Positions 50,834 to 61,942 of a stretch of 64,000 nt of DNA are shown piece after piece (within the stretch, counting starts at the first letter, position 1; every line of letters starts with the position of its first letter). The DNA is from Erythrocercus mccallii (lineage: Eukaryota > Chordata > Aves > Passeriformes > Dicruridae), in assembly GCA_013397435.1 (NCBI GenBank), contig VZRG01000272.1:608069-672068 (forward strand). The letters are read 5' to 3'. The notes beneath the pieces were generated by a model. That model worked only from the letters and a program-made list of their open reading frames with translations, was not told the DNA's origin and did not search any database. A program made the translations under genes and the position numbers.

Positions 50834-51830
50834 GTAAGTCTGGAAGAACCCATTTATTGAATAAATGTTGTGGGGTGGTGCAATGGTCTGGTAGGCAGCT
50901 CAGCTATCTCGCTTAAACAGATAGACCCACAGGGTTGCTTGCCAAAAAGCAAATAATGAAACAAGGATTTTTCTTTATTTTAAGTTTATAGTAACACCAG
51001 CTTTATATCATCTCGATGAAGTGCATAGTGTTGACTTAGATTGTAATTAATAGAAGGGGTAATTCAGCACACTGCTATAGACTCCAAAATCTGCAATCTT
51101 GTACTGATGTATCTTTCACATGGTGTCTACTATCGAGAATAAATAGGGCTGACAAATAATAGTTGACAAAAGTCGGGGTGCAGAGACCAAAGTCATGGCA
51201 GCTGGCCCATTCACAGGGTAGCTGAGCTGAAATTAATGTAACATGTTTGAACCCTTGAGCTGGAAACAAGTGATTTGTGATTTAGTGAAAGCTAAAACTT
51301 AAGAAAGGGTACAAGACTCTGCTACAGAAACGCACTTGATACTGAAGTAATATCTTCCCCACTAATTCTTGACTATTTACCTGACTTTTCCTTATATATT
51401 TGTGTAGGCATAATTTGTGTGTGTTACATGGTTGATAAGTTTGTCTATTATTTGCATATAACTAATCTAAATCCAAAGAGAGTAATAGAGGAGCTCTACA
51501 GCTCTCAAATGACATCCAAATAATTTCTTACAATGAATCATCATTTTGACTTATATCATCAAAACCAAAATTATTTTGATCACATGACTCCTGCAGATGT
51601 TAACTGCTCTGAAAAATACCAAACCACACCTAAATAAAACCCCAGAAGACAGCGTTCTTCCTCTTTGCTACACAAGGCACAGCACATAATTTGCGTGTTC
51701 ATACAAATTGCGTGCCTATTAAAACTTCCAAAGACCAGGAGACATTAAGAAATCTGCCAGATCTCATGCACGGTTTAGATTTGTATGTGCAGCGTTTTAA
51801 TCACCTTGCTCCTGCTTTGTGTTCCCGAAG
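50834..51830 (+). other. USH2A: Extra USH2A intron inside the human exon 63 equivalent
   Basis: This 997-bp phase-2 intron runs from gtaagt to cccgaag and splits an Arg codon (AG/G) just before the conserved Tyr of strand F in module 11. Both flanking coding segments align continuously with human residues on either side, and their summed length (1,836 nt) is one codon short of recalled human exon 63 (1,839 nt). In-frame stops occur immediately after the donor. I recognise no repeat in it and no sign that it is a transposon insertion. Confidence 0.9.
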
Positions 51831-52149
51831 GTACGAAGTCCAGCTCCAAGCTTGCACGGAGCTGGGCTGTGCCTGCAGTGAGTGGGCATGGGCACAGACG
51901 CTGGAGGCGCCGCCGGCAGCGCAGCCGGCCCCTCTCATTGAGATACAAACAGCCGGCGGCTTCCAGTCGACTGCTTCCATCCTGTGGGCCGGCCCGAAGC
52001 AGCCAAACGGGAAGATTTTATACTATGAACTTTACAGGAGGCGAACAACTCAAGCCCACATAAATTTAGACCTCTCACTCGTTTACAATGGTTCTTCAAC
52101 CTCCTTCAAAGACGACAAGTTGCTGCCTTACACAGAGTACGAATATCAG
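51831..52149 (+). CDS. USH2A: USH2A exon 63, 3' part: end of FN3 module 11 and most of module 12
   Basis: The exon is 319 nt, entering in phase 2 and leaving in phase 0. It gives YEVQLQACTELGCACSEWAW, the linker QTLEAPPAAQPAPL, then module 12 with ASILWAGPKQPNGKILYYEL, a sequon NGS, and LLPYTEYEYQ at the end. The end falls exactly where recalled human exon 63 ends (residue 4711). It is one codon shorter than human, most simply in the segment reading QTAGGFQ. The donor cag/gtggga is non-consensus at +4 to +6. If unspliced, the frame would run about 32 codons to a stop near 52243. The remaining modules, transmembrane helix and cytoplasmic tail must be encoded beyond the window. Confidence 0.92.
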
Positions 52150-52750
52150 GTGGGAAATGAGTATTTAGCAACTCTGCTTATGATTTCAGTACATTTTGAG
52201 AACCTTACTTTACACTTGCAAAGAATATACACATCTCGATTCTAATGTTAATAGCATTGTGCAACCTGAATGATTATTGTGAATGTATTTTAAAGACTTG
52301 AGAAACTGAAAATAATTCCATACAAGCAGTATATTCATTCAGCATTTGTTTCGCTTAGTAGTAAGTAGGTGCCTGTGTAACTTACACGTTAAATGTTTGT
52401 GTACCCTCCAGAGCCTCTGCAAGTCTCTGTTATGGGAAATTCTAGTTCTTTTAAACGGCATCTTTTTGTCATTATTTTTTCTTTCCTTTTTTCTTCTCCT
52501 CCAATCTATTATGAATTAATTTTTAATTTTGATCTTAGATTAATTTTAGATCTTACAGCAGTTTACATCCAGAGCAACTGTTTTTTCTTTAAATGAGTTA
52601 TTAGAATGATAAGCACATTTTTTGGTGACTCAAGAGTGAATTTGCTGTTGATGGCTGATGTTCCCATTTTGTTTAATATATACCTGAAATAGTGCATTCC
52701 ACCTCTTGAGCAAGGTGGAGCAATCTTTCTTGTACAGGCTCATTGGCTTT

Positions 52751-53598
52751 ATAGGATCACAAGATAATTCAGGTTGGAAGGACTCTCAGGAGGCCACCCA
52801 GCCCAACTTTCTGCCCAAAGCAAGATCAGTAAAGAGGTCAGATGAGGTTTTGCAGGGCTTTATCCAGTTGCATCTTGAAAACCTTTGGGGAGGAGATTGT
52901 GACCTTACAGTCTGGTCCACTGCCTAACTGTCCTCATTGCAAAAAAGTTTGTTGTTGTGTTCAGTCTGAACCTTTTTTGCTTGAACTTACACCTATTTTC
53001 TCTTGTCCCCTCCCAACATATGCCACAGTAAAGAAGCAGACTCCACCCTCTCATTAGCCACTGCAGGACTGCAATCAAGGCTCTTCAAAGCTATCTCTTC
53101 CCCAAGCTGAACAAGCCCAAGTCCCACAGCTTCTCCTTACAGGCACTTTTCCAGCCCCCTGATTACCTTGATGGCCTTCCACTGAACTCACTCCAATTTA
53201 TCAATATCTTTCTGGTATTTGGGTGCCAAAATAAGATAGATATTAAATAAAGGCAGGTAATCACTGCTGTGATTTACTGTCTTTAGTTGTCTGGCTGTGT
53301 TCTTGTTAAACAGCTCAGGATGCTGGCCATCTTTGCTGCCAGATTACTCTGCTGGCTCGTGTTCAGTTTCTACTTTTAGGTCCTTTGAAACAGAGATGCT
53401 CCCTAGTTGATCAGTAATGCTGACCCTGTGATGCTGCAAGACGTTATTCCTCCCCAGGAGCAGGACTTTGCATCTGTCCTGAGGAAATTCCCATTCTCTA
53501 GGGCCTTCTGTCTGGCAGACCTGTCCTTCAGCATATCAACTGGTTCCTCCAGTTTGGTGTCATCTGCAAATCTGATGAGAGCGTACTGTATAGATCAG
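52751..53598 (-). mobile_element. CR1 LINE, 3' portion, antisense
   Basis: Read on the + strand it opens with the reverse complement of a CR1 3' end (GGATCACAAGATAATTCAGG, then TTGGAAGGACT). It continues through landmarks familiar from bird CR1: CTTCCCCAAGCTGAACAAGC, CTTGATGGCCTTCCACTGAA, CCAGGAGCAGGACTTTGCAT, then GTTTGGTGTCATCTGCAAAT. CR1 is the dominant non-LTR retrotransposon of birds. This copy is 5'-truncated, has stops throughout and is not mobile. Confidence 0.85.
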
Positions 53599-53722
53599 GC
53601 TCTTTGGTAGCTCTGCTCCATGGCTATTGCTTTCTCCTTCTAAGTAGCCAGAAACCATGAAGAATTAAACCAAAAAAGTTGCTTTATCACATTAATCTAT
53701 CCAGCTGCTGCATGCACACATC

Positions 53723-53893
53723 TCGTAGACTCATTGAGTCATGCAGTTTGAAAGGGATATCCAGAAGGCATCTAGCCTAAATCCCTGCTTGAGGCAGGTC
53801 CAGATATACCAGGCTCTCAGGACTGTGTCCAGCTGAGTTTTGGATCAAGTTCTCCATCTTTGCATCTGCTAGGATGGAGATTTTACAGCCTGT
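53723..53893 (-). mobile_element. CR1 LINE, short 3' fragment, antisense
   Basis: A second CR1 3' end begins about 125 bp after the previous one, also antisense. It shows GACTCATTGAGTCATGCAGT, then CATCTAGCCTAAATCCCTGC, then GGATGGAGATTTTACAGCC. All are degenerate versions of CR1 3'-region landmarks of a different subfamily from the neighbour. It is heavily decayed. Confidence 0.65.
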
Positions 53894-54159
53894 GTCAGCA
53901 GAACTATTGTTAGACCAGATTTCCTTGCTGCTTGAGGCAGGATCTGTGGGGAATGTGAATTCAAGTTCAGATGGGGCTACACAGACAGCAGGCATTGGTA
54001 GCAGACCTAACCTATACTTGTTAGGAATCTTCTTAGATGAAGAGAAACTCCTCAAGCTGGATGTTGTAGATATTGGCTGTGGGATGTTCTCAGCTGGGCT
54101 AACTTTTAATTATCTCAGTCAGAAGCTGTTTTTTTGGGAAGTTGACACCACAGAGACTT

Positions 54160-54990
54160 TCTTCAGCCAACATTTTTAATGACTTATCAGTGACAGATTA
54201 AAAAAAACCCTCTTGATCGGATTCCTGTGCTTTATTGTGCTGTATTCAAGACTTAGCTTTTTATCTTGGTTCTGCTCCATAACCAGGCTGAGCTTTTGAT
54301 TGGAACTCTAAATCATTTTTGGTTTTTTCACCAGTGGCCATTTATTTCACCATGAGAGGTTTTTCAATGCATGTGTTTGTCTTCTGCTTAAGTCACTTGC
54401 AGCAGTCCTCTGGGATGTATTCTGAGCTTCTCCATTGTTGACAATTTATATCTTGCCTGTGAGACAAGTTATTCATAAGTATAGGGCTTGGCTTTTGCTA
54501 TTATGCTGATGAAACTCAGATTTATATTTCACTTAAACTGGATATTGATTCTCCTGTCTCTGTATTTAAGGCTTGTTTGCTGGACATAAAACTTTAAATG
54601 CAACTGAATTTCCTCCAGCAGAATGCAGATAAAATCAAAGTGCTGTGATGGGACTCTCTCCAGCATTTTTGAAGATAGTGAGATTTAGTTCAATGCTCTA
54701 ATAGCTTCTTTGGATCTGAAATCAGGACTTCTGAATCTGGGGGTTTTTGGGAGTTTTTTTTCATTGGGTTTTGCTGATTTGTTTTGTTGTTTTTTAATGT
54801 GTTTGTTTTCCTGGAAACTTCAGCTGAATATTAGGTTTTATAAAACCAGGTGCAAAAGTTGCCCTTCCAGAAATGATGATGTGAGTTTAGAAGCTCATGC
54901 TGACAAAAGGGATTATGCCCCCAAAATGTTCAGGTGCTTCTTCAAGGAAGCACATTTATACTTTAAAGGGCCAGTTTAAGCATATTAGCA
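54160..54990 (+). pseudogene. Decayed L2-type LINE reverse transcriptase
   Basis: At about 54500-54550 one frame reads YADETQIYISLKLD, matching the RT active-site block YADDTQxYxS of L2-type LINEs with the second Asp changed to Glu. Just upstream, in another frame, TIYILPVRQVIHKY matches the L2 segment preceding YADD. Downstream come an ACLLDI segment and, near 54719-54753, LKSGLLNLGVF, resembling the VRNLGVIFD block. The blocks lie in the right order on the + strand but in shifting frames with stops, so this is a fossil. Ends are approximate. The family call is from remembered motifs. Confidence 0.6.
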
Positions 54991-56021
54991 CCTGCTAGTT
55001 TGCAGTGGCTTTTTAAGTGGCATACAGTGCCTACTTCCATACTTCAAAACACTTGGATCTTTGAAACTCTCTCTTTGGTCTAGTTGTACATTTAGATACT
55101 TGCATTTTCTAGAGCATCTTGTAGGTATTTGTTGGAATTCTGCCTGATGTCCCCAACTCTATTAACCATATGCTCTTGTATGATCTCCTGAAAATCCTCC
55201 TGATTTCAACAAACATTATCAGTCATGAGGCCCAGTGAGTTTGGAAGTGCAATCCTTTGATTCCTGCAATATTTCTGAAACAAAGTGTGTAGGCCCTCCT
55301 TAGGAATCATTGAAAGGGGTGTGCAGTGTTACCATGTAGCAGCCTATAGAGTCACACGTTTTTCTCAGCTAAGGGAAGGCCTTTCTGAACAGAGACTTGT
55401 GGCATTTAGTGCAAAGCAGAGCTGCCACAGTATGGTGTGATTTCCATGCAAATGCAGTATCACTCCTCCACAATTACACTTAATTGTGTTCTTAAAACTA
55501 CTTCTTTAGATTAATGGCTTAATGTCTTCCTGGTTTAGGACACATCTTTATTTCTATTTGGCAGGCACAGAACGTGTAAAAGACAGAAAATTACAATTGT
55601 CCCTCTTAAGAAAGGTTTATGTCTCCCTGAAGAGGTTCATTCTCCAAGAGGACTATTCAATGCACCAAGACAGGGTCTGCAGTGCTGGAGCTGTCTGCCT
55701 CTAACCGCTGTTGGAGGCACAGCACCCCTCCGTGTGTGGAGAGTCCCTCTCATCCTCCTGTTACTTGCAGCCAAGTGAAGGTTCTAGGAAATACCCCGAG
55801 ACACACCAGAGTAAATATGTATTGGGTGCTCTCAAAGAGGAAACAAATAATATTCTGACTTTGGAGAGATAAAGAGAAAAAAAAAATAGGTGCAAGGTAA
55901 TGAAGACTAAGGAAGGACCAACTACATGGGGTGTAGAATATCTTAGCCCTATTGGTCACTTTCCAATGCCAGGAAGGACACTTGGTTTAGCAGCCTGTCT
56001 GTCACATTGTTGGCTGAGCTC

Positions 56022-56059
56022 CAGTTACTGGAGTAACTGCCAGTTACTGCCAGTTACTG
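56022..56059. repeat. Perfect 18-bp palindrome followed by two direct copies of its arm
   Basis: CAGTTACTGGAGTAACTG (56022-56039) contains arms CAGTTACT and AGTAACTG, exact reverse complements around GG. Two more CAGTTACTG copies follow at 56041 and 56051. It is a small local duplication with hairpin potential and no known function. Confidence 0.85.
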
Positions 56060-59000
56060 ACAAACAGGTCAATGACTTCTGTGGTTTAAAATCAGGTAAA
56101 ACTGGTTTTCTGGTTCACCAGAGATGGATAGTGATAGTTACCCATTTGTAATATCCCTCATATCTGTCTCCTCTTTATTCTTTTAATTCCCCATTTCTTC
56201 CCATCTCTCTGACAGAAAGATGCACTGCAAAACAGTGACATAAATAAAATGTAGGGGTTTTTTTCCATTCCCAGCTTGTTATTTTGTTTTTTCTTACGAG
56301 GTTTTTGCTTCCAATTAAAGAGAATTTCTCATAATACATCTGCATTAGACTACCAGCTTGACCTCAGCTTCTGAAAAGTGAAGCAGACATAACCATGTTG
56401 TTTCACTGATGAAATGATGATACCTATCCTAGATATCCTTTTGCAGAATGAGATACTTCCTTTCCCCTAATGGAAGGTACACGATAGGGAAAAGGGCCAT
56501 TTGAAACCATGTAATTTTGCTCATTAAGCCCCACCTCAGGCCATGTGTTTCTCTTGTCAACACTATCTTCAAGTGTATAAATGCAACAAAACCTTGATTT
56601 TTTTTTCCATTAAATTAAATATGGATATTAGACTGTATTTATTGGTATCCAGATTTACCAGTGAGACTCTTGCAGTGCCACTCTTGCAAGACCCTTTCAG
56701 TAACTTGTGATTCTGACATATTCAAAACCATGGCAAGCTATCCTTTAAAAAGACATTAGTGTGAGTACCAAGGGAAAATATACTCCAGGGCTGTAGATGG
56801 CTTGATATGATTTCCTTGATTGTATCCTTTTATTTATGAGGCATAATTTATGACTGCTGAAAAGCAAACTAAAATGAGTGATGACTAACTACAGCCAAAG
56901 TAATAAATCAGAAGCAAAGAAAGAAGTGGTGATTTTGATCGAATCTATTGAATTAGCTGTTGCCCTTAGCCATTACAGGTATTGGAAAGACCTTTTAATA
57001 TCTGCTTATCTCTCTCATGGGAACTTGGTAACTATCTCATTATATACCCATAGGAAACAAATTATTTAATTTTCTTTCTTTTAGAGTTAAACCTTTTTAC
57101 ATCTCTCATTAATTACTGGCATTAAGCTATGTTATATGGAATGAGTTTCCTTTAAAATCTGGTAATTTTGTTTAAGTCCCAAAGTTTTGCTTTTTGTCTT
57201 TCCCTTCTCCAGAACGGATTTAGTAGTTTTATTATTAGCATTTGAACAGTGGAGATGAATAGCAATGTTAGGAGCTACTCTAATTAACACGGTACTAGAA
57301 GTCTGGGCCTGAAATCTATCCCATTATGTGTTTACAACCTCCATAAGGAGACTAACAATGTTGAAGAGGGAAGAGTATGGGGCAATCTGAGAAGGGGCAG
57401 TCAGGAAGCACACATTTGATTACTACCTTCTTGTACCCCTGCTCATGAATAGATGTGATACTTTCTTTCCCTCGCCTTTGCTCTGTCCATCATAAACTGC
57501 ACCCACTTTTTAAACTTTCTGCTTTGCTAATACTTGCCTGACACCGAAGTGCCCAGATGTGAATACATTACCCTAATGCTGAATGCTGGATTTTGGTAGA
57601 TAAGTTTCACGCTCTGAGCTCAGCTGACATCACATAAGTAACTCCAAATTAGCCAACCAGTATGAGAGTCAATTCACAAAGACGAGAGGGACGTTCTTTG
57701 GTTTTCTTTAATTTCAACCAGCCAAGACTATAGTCTCTTCAACTGTCTTGAAGGTTGCTGTTTGAACATAACCAAAGCTTGAGGGCCATGTTTCTGACTT
57801 TGCTGATGTCAGATCTTATATGACTCTAAAATATCATACTATCTTGGAAAATAATTACGCTGTGAAATTACACTGCACTTATGTACGTGTAGGGCTAGAA
57901 ACTGAACAAAGTCTTGATCTAAGTCAAGAAATCCAAAGCAAAGTCTCAAGTAGTGCTGGGTCTTTGAGTTCTTCACAAAACAGCTGTAGAAAGAGAGGAG
58001 CAGTACAAACTGCTCTGCTACTATTTGTCTGTCATGGCATGGGCCAAGCACTGAAGCACTGCCAGCATTGAATCCTTTTTGGAAAGACCAGCAGTCACAG
58101 GTGTGTGGAGTCTTTGCTTACCATAAGAGCAGAGATCCAAGTTGTACCTGACTCTTACACACAGAAGTAGAGTTACGTGCACGTGTAAATGTGCTGGCTT
58201 GGTCTGTGGTTCCCCAGAGCCTACAGCCCTCCATAACTCCCTACAGCTCTAAGCAATGCTCAAAGACAAGGAGAGGTAGGGACTTACTAATGAGACTTTT
58301 TCTAAGGCAGAAGGATGTTTTCTGAGTGCTTGAAGGAGCTTGGTAGAAGCTGCTGACACTTTCAGAGCTGAGATCTTGTCCCTTACAGAGACACTTGTGA
58401 TGGACGGCAGACTAAGCGCAGTGCAAAGTGGCACAAGGCACAGTGCCTGTTGGACATGGAGGGAGCCAGAGCCACTTCTGGTTGGTAATCAGCTCTTTGG
58501 CTTGCTTCCTTGAAAGCAGGAAGGGTGAAAAGCATCTGGCCTCTGAGCTATGCAGAGTATCCCAGCTCTTCCTTACCTGGGAAGTTAGGAGTAGCTCAGG
58601 ACTGCTGCCTTCATTGAGGCGAGCTACCCCCAGCACTCTTCTGCCTAGTGAGATCTCTCCAGTAAGGGAAAGTTTCACATTCTCCATAGGCTGTTCACTG
58701 CCTGAGGGTCCCCTTTGCAAGGGTTTGAGTTCAAAACAAATCTTCCTTGCTACTGATTTGGGGTTTCAAGAGTGTTGCAGTAGATGAATCTGTGTGGTTC
58801 GTGGATGGAAGTCATCTCATGGGTTTTTTCCACTGTCAGCATCTACAGTGACATGATTATTCTGTATCTATGCCCAAGGTGATTTTTGTGCCCTTGTTTC
58901 TGCCCTTATGGCAGAAGCTGTTAGCTCTACTAAGCCTGAACAGGCTCACTGATGTGACTCTTTTCAGAACTTCGCATCCTGCTTCTCATGAGTTTTGCCC

Positions 59001-60527
59001 CTTCTTGCTATGCTGATGAACCTTGAGGTTGTCCTGTGATCATTTTGAATGACTGATCACAGGTTTCTTCCAGGAGCAGAGATCTGTGAAGGCTCAATTT
59101 ATGATGGAAAAAACCAGGCTTAGTTACCTGTAACTGGAATTCTTTAGTCCTCTGAATATAAGCTCTCCAGAGAGTTCTCTCCCCTCTCTTCTCTCTCTGG
59201 CTCCACTTCAAAGTGCAGTCTGAGCCAGGGGCCAGCAGATTGATAAAACATGAATTAGTGACTCTTGGTAGCTGATTTCAGAGCCCTCCCCTGGTTTTTT
59301 TGGGACAGTGAAGCCATTAACATCAACACATCTTTTGGCAGGGTTCTGAGCCATGCACCATGATGTCAGACTTAATCCTTTTTGAGGTAGAATATTCAGA
59401 AAGGCAAGATATAAGAAACTTTTCTTGGCTTTCTGCTCTTTTTGTTTTGTCATTTAATACATCCCTAATATGTGATTGCTTCTTATTTGCTCCATGTTCC
59501 CATGTGGTCTTTCATAATTGTAAGAAGATATTACTGCTGCCTATTAGACTCTTTATATTTCTATATGAATGTGATTAAATATTTTTGGTGCTGATTATTC
59601 CATGATTTATAAAGATCATTTGTGACCCAATAATCCTTTTACAGAAGCCTAAATAATGAAATTTCAGTTTAACCAGGCTAGCCAGGCAACAGGTTCCATC
59701 AATGACTCTTTTGTGGTGACTTTTTGAGAAGCCATGACCTCCGATTTTAAAGACACTGCTCATTGTGGCTTCTGTTGCCATGCTGCCCCATTTTTTCCTG
59801 CAAAGAAGTGGCTAAACACCAGCATTTCCATCTGCAGTCAGTTCTGTGGATTTACTGCCCGGGGTTTCCAAACACTGACCGGGATTTACTTGGACAGCAA
59901 TTCTCACACGGAAATATTTTTATAACCATCCCTCCTTCTACAGATGATTGAGCAGAAGCAAAGGGAGTTAAGGGACTCCAGCTTAGATCAGTGTAAATCT
60001 GGAATTCAGATCCTCAAAAGTCCTGTTTAGCTGTGTAACGTCAGCTGTCTCAGAAGATGATGTTACAGACTCACAGACACTGAGGGGGTTTCTGCTGGAC
60101 CCATGTCTTGGCAGGGCTGAGTAGCTGGTGTCTGTCTAGAAGGCATGCTCAGAGCATGTCTGTCCGTCAGGCCCACACAAATATGGCCATGACCTCAGCC
60201 TTTTTTTCCAGAGAGTTGGGTATGTGGACATCAACTCCACCTTGACATCTATAGGGAAGTGCTGGGCTGGGAAATCATGGAAATCTGCTCCTGCTCTGTC
60301 CAGTCAACCTTGATTTCATTGTGTTCATGCAAAATGAAACTGGATCACTGGATCAAAGGCATCACTGGAGTATCTCAAGAACAGGGATGGGTAATCCAGT
60401 TGGGCATTCCCACTCCAGAGGGCAGCAGGCCCAACTGCCTCTGTTGGAGCATGAGGTTGAACCTCAGTTACATGACTCTTGAAGGAGTCCTTAAACCACT
60501 TAGCTGTAGTATAGAAGGGGATGAGTA

Positions 60528-60897
60528 TAGAGTCACAGAACCACAGAATCTCCTGAGCTGGAGACAAGGATCATGGAGTCCAACTCCTGGCCCCGCACAG
60601 GGCACCCCAAGAGTCACAAAATATGCCTGAGTGTTGTCTGAATCCTCCTTAAGCTCTCTCAGGTTTGGTGTTGTGATCAGTTTCCTGGAGAGTCTGTTCC
60701 AGTGCCCAACCACCCTCTGGGTGAAGAACCTTTTCCTGATATCCAACCTAAAGCTCTCCTGACACCGCTTTGTTCACTTGGGTCATGTCACTGGTCACCA
60801 GAGAGCAGAGATTGGTGCCTGCCCCTTCACTGCCCCTCACAAGGAAGCTGCAGGCCACTTTGAGGTGTCTCCTTAGTCTCTTCCAGGCTGCACTGGG
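60528..60897 (-). mobile_element. CR1 LINE, 3' portion, antisense
   Basis: The segment begins AGTCACAGAACCACAGAATC and runs through near-consensus bird CR1 landmarks in reverse orientation: CATGGAGTCCAACTCCTGGC, then GTTCCAGTGCCCAACCACCC, then TCTGGGTGAAGAACCTTTTC, then CTGATATCCAACCTAAAGC, then ACTGGTCACCAGAGAGCAG. It is the least decayed CR1 copy in the window. It is 5'-truncated with no intact ORF. Confidence 0.9.
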
Positions 60898-61759
60898 TTG
60901 GGATTGTTCTTACAAGATTATTATTAGAACCCCAGGCCACACTAATGACCTCAGACCTGGCAATGGAGTGACAACTACAGTGTGTGAGGACAGCACCATC
61001 AGCTCAGGAAGGGTGCTCAAGTACAAGAGGCCTTGTCACATTGTCCTCACCTGAGGAAGGAGATGAAAGTGCATCAGGAGCCAGGTAAGGAGTATCTGCA
61101 TGTCACTGTCACCCTCCTGCTCACACAAGCAGGACATCCCTTTCTCAGTCAGGCTCCCAACCCATAACCATGGTGTCTGACACAGGCCATTGCAATGGTG
61201 AGGAGGGAAGGCAGCAATGCTTTTCCAACATCATTTCTGTTGCTTTTCTGGTTTCAGCCCATTCCCAGCCTCAAAGGAACCAGAGACTCATATGCACATC
61301 TTGTTCCCATTATTCTGTGCATAGTTTTCAGGGCGGGATGTCTCTTCATCTCTCTTTAAGCAATTCAAAGCTGCTGGCATCCAGTAATCTAGTTCTGAAT
61401 GTAGCTGTGGAAGTGGAAGTTGGCACTGGGACAAGTGATGGCCTCCCCACTGTCGTTATCCTTCTTTCTCTCTGTTTTTCCCAGGGGTGACTGTGTTACT
61501 CTGACAGTGGAAACACTCAGGAACTCCAAGCCTTCTGGTTTGCTCTTTTACTTCCTCTGCAATGCACATCAGTCCTGTTCAAAATATAAGACCAAATGAG
61601 ATAATAGGGAGCAGAGTGTCCAGGGTCAGAGGGACTCACCTCTGCTATAAATAACCCAATTCTGTGGCACAAGAGGACCACACACTGCTTGAGATGGGGA
61701 AGAAATCCTCACTCTGTTCTGTGACAGTGGCCTTTTCTGGCTCCTGGTCCTTTCGTAGA

Positions 61760-61942
61760 AGCAGGAACAGGCTCCTTGGGGAAGTGATCACAGCACCAAG
61801 CCCAACAGAGTTCAAGAAGCATTTGGACAACACTCTTGGGTACATGGTGTGACTCTTGGGAATGGTCCTGGGCAGGGCCAGGAGGTGGACTCGATGACTT
61901 GTGAGTCCCTTCCAGCTCAGCTTTTACTGTGATTCTGTGAAT
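61760..61942 (+). mobile_element. CR1 LINE, 3' end, sense
   Basis: The segment reads GGAACAGGCTCCTTGGGGAA, then GAGTTCAAGAAGCATTTGGA, then GGGCAGGGCCAGGAGGTGGA, and ends in GTGATTCTGTGAATT, a decayed CR1 3' terminal repeat. It is the same 3' region as the antisense copy at 60528-60897, in the opposite orientation, so the two form an inverted pair about 0.9 kb apart. The upstream limit is uncertain. Confidence 0.8.

Noticed and set aside
60259..60746. Open frames of 80-123 codons around 60.3-60.7 kb
   Set aside because: Much of each frame is CR1 3' untranslated sequence, and no reverse transcriptase block is present.
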